A stretch of DNA of 42,337 nucleotides from a virus. The translations under genes were made by a program, and so were the position numbers. Within the stretch, counting starts at the first letter, position 1; each line of letters opens with the position of its first letter. Below the pieces are notes generated by a model. It was not told the origin of the DNA. It searched no databases and saw only the letters and a list, made by a program, of their open reading frames with translations. The stretch covers positions 1 through 42,337 of IMG/VR virus record IMGVR_UViG_3300010370_000072; one strand, 5' to 3'. Shown one piece after another: positions 37,765 through 42,337 of the stretch.

Positions 37765-40073
37765 TACGGTCTCCTATATCCGATACCGCCGATTGCGGTA
37801 GCCATTGTAGTTGTTGCGATATTGCCAACGATGGTCGCGGCAATGATTGTCTTAGTTGCTTCTTCTCTTTCTTGCGGAGACATATCAGCGCCAAGATTTC
37901 CAATCGCAAAAATAAGTTGTGCCGGTGATTCAAAAATCGCAGAAAGAATCTCAGCCGGAGAAGCGAGCAGTTCTAAAGCCGCGGCAATCTCAGCGGTGAT
38001 GATGACAGGATTGCCGTCCTCATCTTCTCGAGTCTCGACCGGTGTTTGTGGTGGTAGGTCCTCAAGGGTCAATCCCGCTTCGGCGAGCGCACTAACCGGG
38101 ACCGCCGGCGCATCCTCGAACTGAGTTAGGACCGCCTCGACAACAATCTCTTTCTCAGCCTCGGTCATCTTTCCGTCGGCTAAAACATCCTTGACTAAAT
38201 CCTTGACCTCTTCAGCGGTGACGGTTCCATCTTGTACTATGTCCGCCAAAGTATCGGAGGCATCAGATGGTTCTTGTGACGGATTACTTGGCTCTTGTGA
38301 TTGCGACGGTTGCGGTTCTGTATCTGACTTATCTGAATCGTCGTCATCCGTTGTCGTCGGTTCATCATCAGGATTTTTCGAATCGTCTGATTCAGTCGGC
38401 TCAGGTTCTACTGGTTGTGGCGTGGATTCTTCTTGTGTTGGTTCGGGACTAGGTTCATCCGATGGTTGTGGTTCAGGTGTTTGATTTGACGGGTCGGTTT
38501 CCGTTGGGCTTTCGGACGGTTGAGGCTCCGGTTCTTGAGAAGGCTCAGGAGTTGGCGATGGCTCAGGGTCGGGAGAAGGTGACGCTCCGGGACTTGGACT
38601 TGGCTCAGGTTCAGGGGACGGAGTGGGAGTGGGTTGAGGAGTCGGAACGGGAGTCGGTGATTGCTCCGGGGTTGGTGTTGGACTCGGAACAGGGATTGGT
38701 GTTGGATTCGGCTCGGGCTGTGGAACGGGTGTCGGAGAAGGAGTAAGAGATGGCTGAGGAGAAGGTGTGGGTTCAGGCGTGGACGGCGAGGGTTCCGGGG
38801 TCGGTTGCGGTTGAGCGCTCTGTGTTGGCTCAGGTTGCGGGCTTGGAGAACTTGTTGCCGTTGGTGCCGATGTTGGTTCAGGTGAAGGAGAAGGAGTGGG
38901 AGTTGGCTCCGTCGTACTTGATGTCGGCTCCGGCGTTGGCGAAGGTTGAGGAGTCACTTGAGGTGTTGCCTCCGGCGAAGGAGTTGGAGTAGCGTCGCCA
39001 TATTCAAGGATTACTTGTAGGCGCTTTGCGATTCCATGGCAAGGGTCACTAAAAATACTATTGACCGCTTGAATCACAGCATTGTTTTCACCAAGAAAAA
39101 TCTTTGAAACTTTTACTATCGAGTTCGCCGCATGGCATTGAGCATTGATGACAAAATCATTAGGCAGACCATAACTAGCAAAAATCACCGAAGTAAAAAT
39201 CTTTCCAATCGGAGCGGATAGATTCAAAGATTCGTTTTCGTTTGCCGTACCATTTACGCGATTGGAAGGGGGCGTCGATGGCGCAGGTGTTGTGGTTTCT
39301 GTTTGGGTTGGGCTTGGGCTTGGCGCTGGACTTTGTGTTGGTGAAGGTGATGCTTCGCTCGGTTGAGGAGAAGGTGTTGTCGTTGGAGTCGGCTCGGGTG
39401 ATGGAGCGCTTGAATCTGTTGGAGTCGGAGTTGCGCTGGCAGAGGGCGAAGGCTCAGGCGTTGGAGTCGGACTTGGAGAGGGCGAATCTGAAGGCGTCGG
39501 AGAAGGCGAAGCAGATGGTTCAGGAGATACGGTCGCAGTCGGAGTATCAGATGTCGGAGAAGGCGAAGGCTCAGGCGTTGGCGAAGGGGTGGGGGTGGGT
39601 GTTGGGATTGGAGCAGGAGAACTCACCGAAATCGTAAAGATAGGTCCGTACCATCCCGCCCAAAAACCGTTATCGATTCCGGATAGATTGATTGTTACTT
39701 GACCGGAGACGGTCGCACTTACACTTGTTTGTTCAATCGTATTTCCACTAAAACTTTGACCATTGATTGAGACGCTCCAACTATCAGCAATCGGAGTACA
39801 ACTACCAATACAGTTCGCGATTGTGTTATTGATTGAAACCGTTACCGTCGAACCATCGCTAACCGTAGTTAGATAAGTCGCGCTTCCACCTCGATAATCA
39901 AACTGAATCGAGTCGCCGGAGACATTGCCATTGACCACCGATTGCCATGAGGCATCGGCGCTCGCTGAATCCGACATGGGCAAGATGCTCCAAAAGAGGA
40001 TAAAGCACGAAACAACTAAAACGCGCAAAGTACGCAATACGGACAAACTCCTGCTTGGGGTCACGCAGGACAC
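37764..40073 (-). CDS. Secreted lectin-like surface protein with Pro/Ser/Thr linkers
   Basis: 769 residues with a signal peptide ([26 protein letters not shown]). A beta domain follows (about 42-150, [17 protein letters not shown] ... [10 protein letters not shown]). Long repeats of [12 protein letters not shown] type flank a domain at about 275-365 ([22 protein letters not shown] ... DPCHGIAK) resembling a SUEL-type galactose/rhamnose-binding lectin. The C-terminus has DGTVTAEEV and DGKMTEAEK loops and a terminal membrane helix ending YRRP. The GTG start at 40073 is uncertain; TTG codons further in are alternatives. The layout resembles cell-surface proteins of actinobacteria, so host origin is plausible. 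Confidence 0.75.
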   Translation of the reverse strand: MSCVTPSRSLSVLRTLRVLVVSCFILFWSILPMSDSASADASWQSVVNGNVSGDSIQFDYRGGSATYLTTVSDGSTVTVSINNTIANCIGSCTPIADSWSVSINGQSFSGNTIEQTSVSATVSGQVTINLSGIDNGFWAGWYGPIFTISVSSPAPIPTPTPTPSPTPEPSPSPTSDTPTATVSPEPSASPSPTPSDSPSPSPTPTPEPSPSASATPTPTDSSAPSPEPTPTTTPSPQPSEASPSPTQSPAPSPSPTQTETTTPAPSTPPSNRVNGTANENESLNLSAPIGKIFTSVIFASYGLPNDFVINAQCHAANSIVKVSKIFLGENNAVIQAVNSIFSDPCHGIAKRLQVILEYGDATPTPSPEATPQVTPQPSPTPEPTSSTTEPTPTPSPSPEPTSAPTATSSPSPQPEPTQSAQPQPTPEPSPSTPEPTPSPQPSLTPSPTPVPQPEPNPTPIPVPSPTPTPEQSPTPVPTPQPTPTPSPEPEPSPSPGASPSPDPEPSPTPEPSQEPEPQPSESPTETDPSNQTPEPQPSDEPSPEPTQEESTPQPVEPEPTESDDSKNPDDEPTTTDDDDSDKSDTEPQPSQSQEPSNPSQEPSDASDTLADIVQDGTVTAEEVKDLVKDVLADGKMTEAEKEIVVEAVLTQFEDAPAVPVSALAEAGLTLEDLPPQTPVETREDEDGNPVIITAEIAAALELLASPAEILSAIFESPAQLIFAIGNLGADMSPQEREEATKTIIAATIVGNIATTTMATAIGGIGYRRP

Positions 40074-40108
40074 GATTGGGGTTATTGTACCCGGCTCTTC
40101 TTTCTGCT

Positions 40109-40133
40109 AAACTGGGGTTGTAAATGAGAGGAG
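40109..40133 (+). promoter_or_regulatory. Operator-like element with SD
   Basis: AACTGGGGTT (40110-40119) is followed by GTAAAT and then GAGAGGAG (40126-40133). The -10 is poor compared with the other copies and the leader would be very short. It lies in the divergent gap with the surface-protein gene. Confidence 0.5.
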
Positions 40134-40138
40134 TCGAT

Positions 40139-40438
40139 GTGACAGTCGAGATGTTCGAGATTGAAAAACCAAGTTATGAGCAGATTGAAAAAAATCGCAA
40201 ACTTGGAAATACCACTACAAAATATAACGACGAATGTTTTGTTTGTGAACGCCCCATGAAAACAACCGGCATGGAAAAAGGCACTTGGGTTCACTTATCG
40301 TGGGCGACCGGAATGATTATGAACATTGAACAAGCCAATAGCGAAGAGGGCGAAAAGCAATCGCAAGGTTTCTTCCCTGTCGGTTCTGATTGCGTCAAAG
40401 CAATCCCAAAGAGATTCGTTTACAAGGCGCCCAAATGA
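40139..40438 (+). CDS. Zinc-site protein sharing a module with 8115-9293
   Basis: 99 residues from a GTG at 40139, chosen because GAGAGGAG lies five bases upstream; the ATG at 40124 overlaps that SD. It contains DECFVCERPM and later GFFPVGSDCVKAIPKRF. The CxxC ... VGSxCVK arrangement matches the product of 8115-9293 (CDHC ... VGSTCVK), suggesting one zinc module used in two proteins. Both genes have an operator element. Function unknown. It is coupled to the next gene (ATGA). Confidence 0.72.
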   Translation: MTVEMFEIEKPSYEQIEKNRKLGNTTTKYNDECFVCERPMKTTGMEKGTWVHLSWATGMIMNIEQANSEEGEKQSQGFFPVGSDCVKAIPKRFVYKAPK

Positions 40439-41076
40439 CAATCAACCTTGACGAGATTCCTGATTTCGCGAAGATGGCTTTCGAGAAACTACACCCGGAC
40501 CTTGAGCCGTATGTCGAAGAAGGTTCATTCGGTCCGATGCTCCGGCATCCACTTGTGTATCAAGTGCCGCTAACAATCCCGGGTTACGCCAATCGTTACT
40601 ATCAACAAAAACTCGAGGATACAAAAAAAGCGCTTGAGTCCAAGAACTTCAAAAGTTATGTGTGGCTACATGAGCGTCCTTATCGCTTACACGCTTTCGA
40701 AGAGATTCAAGAACACCTAACTGACCGTGAGTATTGGTCGCTCTTAGGTGCGATATGGGTCGATACAGAAAATGCGTGGGCGAATGTTGAGCAATGGCGC
40801 GAGTTCTTCTCTTCAGATAGAGGCGAGCGCGAATGGCTCATGGATTGGGATGAGCAGATGGCTTATGCCGGATTACCCGAGATGATTACGGTCTATCGCG
40901 GTTATCAACCCGGACTCAATGAGAATGGAATCTCATGGACCATAAAGCGAGAAGTTGCTGAGAAGTTTGCGACACGATTAGGCAAAAAGGGCAAGGTGCT
41001 TGAAATGCGTGTCAAAAGAGAGAGAATCGTTGCCGTCTTTACTGGACGGAATGAATACGAGGTGGTGATTATATGA
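40435..41076 (+). CDS. ADP-ribosyltransferase-like protein
   Basis: 213 residues from the ATG at 40435, which overlaps the previous stop. The C-terminal 65 residues show the R-S-E plan of mono-ADP-ribosyltransferases: MITVYRGYQ (Arg155), ISWTIKREVAEKFATR (Ser167-Trp-Thr) and IVAVFTGRNEYEVVI with Glu207-x-Glu209. The N-terminal 140 residues are helical and Trp-rich (REYWSLLGAIWVDTENAWANVEQW). T4 Alt and ModA are phage ARTs that modify host RNA polymerase and translation factors; a similar role here is inference. Activity needs testing. Confidence 0.7.
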   Translation: MTINLDEIPDFAKMAFEKLHPDLEPYVEEGSFGPMLRHPLVYQVPLTIPGYANRYYQQKLEDTKKALESKNFKSYVWLHERPYRLHAFEEIQEHLTDREYWSLLGAIWVDTENAWANVEQWREFFSSDRGEREWLMDWDEQMAYAGLPEMITVYRGYQPGLNENGISWTIKREVAEKFATRLGKKGKVLEMRVKRERIVAVFTGRNEYEVVII

Positions 41077-41210
41077 AGTGTTACAACTGCGGTAGTGAAT
41101 ATCGATTGACACTAATCAAAGGAAAGTTCTACTGTTTCGGATGTGAGGCGGATGCTTCACTCGAGGCGGTGGGGTTAGTTAGACCAATCAAAGAAAAGAG
41201 GACAGCATGA
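41073..41210 (+). CDS. Small zinc-ribbon protein (45 aa)
   Basis: 45 residues: MKCYNCGSEYRLTLIKGKFY, then CFGCEADASLEAVGLVRPI and KEKRTA. CxxC and CxxC, 15 residues apart, form a zinc ribbon. It overlaps the upstream gene (ATGA) and the downstream gene (ATGA), so it belongs to the compact cluster 40139-41568. Its partner could be the ADP-ribosyltransferase-like protein just upstream, but this rests only on proximity. Confidence 0.72.
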   Translation: MKCYNCGSEYRLTLIKGKFYCFGCEADASLEAVGLVRPIKEKRTA

Positions 41211-41374
41211 CTGAGGACATGGGCTGGATTGAATCGCGCCTTAGCAAGCGCGGAGTTCGCTTGACCGCCAAAGGTCGTAAGTGGGCAGATAACACCGAGG
41301 CGATTCTCTTCTATGCGGTGATACTGGTTGCTTTCGGCATTGCCGGGTCAATAGAGACCGGGAAGTGGTTCTAG
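41207..41374 (+). CDS. Small single-pass membrane protein (55 aa)
   Basis: 55 residues: MTEDMGWIESRLSKRGVRLT, a basic stretch (AKGRKWADNTE), then the hydrophobic helix AILFYAVILVAFGIAGSIE at about 32-50. Start and stop overlap both neighbours (ATGA and TAGTG). Topology probably N-in. No family recognised. Confidence 0.68.
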   Translation: MTEDMGWIESRLSKRGVRLTAKGRKWADNTEAILFYAVILVAFGIAGSIETGKWF

Positions 41375-41568
41375 TGAGTCTCTTATCCCGGGTACGCAGA
41401 AAAGAGCCGCTACGGGTCTCTGAAGGCTCCCTACGGGCTATTCGTAGGGCAGAGCGTGAGAGAGCGCTCGCTGAAGAAGCCGACAGGCTCCGGGCTAGGT
41501 TGCTTTCCAAACCCGGGTTTGATATACTTGGATTGTCCGAGAGGAGGACACATGACTCAAGTGATTGA
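41374..41568 (+). CDS. Basic helical small protein whose 3' end contains an operator
   Basis: 64 residues from a GTG overlapping the previous stop. It is Arg/Glu-rich (VRRKEPLRVSEGSLRAIRRAERERALAEEADRLRARLL). Its C-terminal part KPGFDILGL is encoded by the palindrome AAACCCGGGTTT and the -10 region of the next promoter, and it runs past the next gene's ATG by 17 bases. Either the gene has absorbed the control element, or translation ends are not conserved. Confidence is moderate. Confidence 0.55.
   Translation: MSLLSRVRRKEPLRVSEGSLRAIRRAERERALAEEADRLRARLLSKPGFDILGLSERRTHDSSD
41509..41550 (+). promoter_or_regulatory. Operator + extended -10 + SD inverted repeat (rightward)
   Basis: AAACCCGGGTTT (41509-41520), then GA and TATACT (41523-41528) with TG preceding. 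TGTCC (41534-41538) and GGACA (41546-41550) flank GAGAGGA. It is the best rightward copy and lies within the preceding reading frame. Confidence 0.82.
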
Positions 41569-41965
41569 GAAGAAAACACTTGGCAAGCGCGAGTGCGCTC
41601 GCATTTACAAAGAGGCTGACGCCGCTGGTTGTGCCGCCGCTGAAGCCGCGGTCCCTACACCAATAGTTGTCGGGACTCCAACTACGCCACTTGGCAATGA
41701 CATCGATTACACAAAGCAAACTTACTTTGTGGCTGACGGTCTTTGCGGATTCGCATGGGTAAAGATATTTCCTGCCCGTGGCGCGTTCGTGACCTATTTG
41801 AAGAAAGCCGGAATCGGAAGCACTAACGGTTACGAAGGTGGTTACGATATTTGGGTTCGCGGATACGGTCAGTCTGTAACTAGAAAAGAGGCTTACGCTC
41901 AAGCGTTCGCCAAGGTCTTGAATGGTTACGGAATCAAGGCTTACGGACAAAGTAGGTTGGACTAA
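41552..41965 (+). CDS. Phage/actinobacterial conserved protein of unknown function
   Basis: 137 residues: KKTLGKRECARIYKEADAAGCAAAEAAVPTPIVV, then YFVADGLCGFAWVKIFPARGAFVTYLKKAG, GYEGGYDIWVRGYGQSVTRKEAYAQAFAKVL and AYGQSRLD. I recall the same pattern in many phage and actinobacterial hypothetical proteins, with no known activity. Strong SD (GAGGAGG) and its own operator element point to high, regulated expression. It is the last clear gene before the non-coding right end. Confidence 0.82.
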   Translation: MTQVIEKKTLGKRECARIYKEADAAGCAAAEAAVPTPIVVGTPTTPLGNDIDYTKQTYFVADGLCGFAWVKIFPARGAFVTYLKKAGIGSTNGYEGGYDIWVRGYGQSVTRKEAYAQAFAKVLNGYGIKAYGQSRLD

Positions 41966-42210
41966 GGATTCAGTCACCGGCATCGACTCTCTTCCGTTGA
42001 GGACATGAGACCCGCCGGTGATTGGATAAGGGGCGCTCCGCGATTCGCTTCTTAGATTCGCGGGGCGTTCGCATAATCGCTTTTACCCTTTCGCGGTTGT
42101 GCGAGTCAGGTACCATTCCTTCCGGGTACCCGAGTCGGTGGCGTTGTAGCGCGGTTGCGCGTCCGTCCTCTCTCTAGCGTAATCATTTTGCTCCGCCACC
42201 GACGCCCACA
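41966..42210. other. Non-coding region rich in inverted repeats
   Basis: No convincing gene is seen. Five inverted repeats follow one another: TCACCGGC/GCCGGTGA (41974-41981, 42014-42021); CGCTCCGCGATTC with GATTCGCGGGGCG (42034-42067, one mismatch); GGTACC/GGTACC (42109-42130); GCGC/GCGC (42149-42160) nested within GTCGGTGGCG/CGCCACCGAC (42134-42143, 42194-42203). The long-range ten-pair stem suggests a folded RNA or a packaging/cos-type region more than a simple terminator. No poly-T run follows the hairpins. Confidence 0.55.
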
Positions 42211-42218
42211 AAATATCC

Positions 42219-42337
42219 TTGACAGTCATTCATTTTGATGATGTACCCTAAATCCCAAGGTTCGCAAAACGCCTTACTTGTAAAAGCGGGGTCGGTCCGA
42301 TACCGACACCATCGAAGTGCCGAAGCCATCGGCGCAA
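42219..42337 (+). promoter_or_regulatory. Candidate promoter and structured or open region at right edge
   Basis: TTGACA (42219-42224) is followed after 19 bases by TACCCT, a possible sigma-70 promoter reading off the window. Downstream are hairpins GTCGGT/ACCGAC (42291-42307) and GCCGA/TCGGC (42320-42334). A frame from ATG at 42238 (MMYPKSQGSQNALL...) stays open to the edge but has no SD. Whether this is a partial gene or an RNA cannot be decided from 119 bases. Confidence 0.35.

Noticed and set aside
38191-39637. Rightward frames opposite the Pro/Ser/Thr-rich gene
   Set aside because: They are antisense reflections of repetitive codons (Gly/Ser/Val/Leu-rich) and lack ribosome sites.
42134-42204. 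tRNA-like seven-pair closure GTCGGTG/CACCGAC over about 70 bases
   Set aside because: The interior contains no T-arm and no proper anticodon arm; it is better described as part of the folded non-coding region.
42285-42310. tRNA T-arm-like hairpin GTCGG-TCCGATA-CCGAC
   Set aside because: A five-pair stem with a seven-base loop is present, but no acceptor, D-arm or anticodon arm with U33 can be built around it.
1-42337. CRISPR arrays, insertion sequences, integrase or attachment sites
   Set aside because: No repeat-spacer pattern, transposase or recombinase gene was seen. The scattered palindromes are promoter-linked and unequally spaced.

Overview
This window is most of the genome of a tailed, siphovirus-type phage, probably of an actinobacterium. 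The evidence for the host is indirect. Several small proteins look like actinobacterial or actinophage families: a DUF7455-type zinc protein, a TIGR04338-type metallopeptidase, the CSVG...HTH...CKCP protein beside a metallophosphoesterase, and DUF6378-like and DUF7417-like proteins. The base composition is only moderately GC-rich, which would fit a freshwater acI-type (Nanopelagicales) host better than a high-GC soil actinomycete; that is inference. No integrase, excisionase or classical CI repressor is visible. Portal, protease and major capsid genes are also missing and probably lie beyond one edge of the window. If the molecule is circular, the right edge would join the left one through them.

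Layout, left to right. 1-6178 (+): two long glycine-rich adhesin-like proteins and small virion proteins, then the head-tail connector set (adaptor, stopper, HK97-gp10-like neck protein, tail terminator). 6160-8071 (+): a Com-like zinc ribbon overlapping an HTH gene, a metallophosphoesterase and a DUF6378-like protein. 8115-9293 (+): a zinc-site protein with its own promoter, inserted like a moron. 9411-19297 (+): two tandem tail-tube paralogues, tail assembly chaperones with a programmed frameshift, tape measure and tail-tip genes. 19338-20427 (+): lysis genes. 20485-28381 (+): Gam-like and ERF recombination genes, replication-type HTH proteins, HNH, RusA-like, double ParB, terminase small and large subunits, and a PD-(D/E)XK-like protein.

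28358-36621 is a leftward accessory region of small genes in short transcription units. It includes a polyamine-related pair (SpeD-like AdoMet decarboxylase and an AcuC/acetylpolyamine-deacetylase-like enzyme) with a proteasome-like Ntn hydrolase between them. A small rightward cluster (31344-32141) is embedded in it. 36802-41965 is mostly rightward and holds a metallopeptidase, small membrane and zinc proteins and an ADP-ribosyltransferase-like protein. It is interrupted by a leftward gene for a 769-residue secreted lectin-like surface protein with long Pro/Ser/Thr linkers. The last 370 bases are non-coding and rich in inverted repeats.

The most striking signal is a repeated control element: a palindrome AACCCGGGTT (or a close variant), 3-4 bases, an extended -10 box TGnTATACT, and then an inverted repeat that frames the Shine-Dalgarno sequence. 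Nine good copies and several weaker ones precede accessory genes on both strands. The arms of the inverted repeat change together from copy to copy. The accessory genes therefore appear to form one phage-wide regulon built from interchangeable cassettes.
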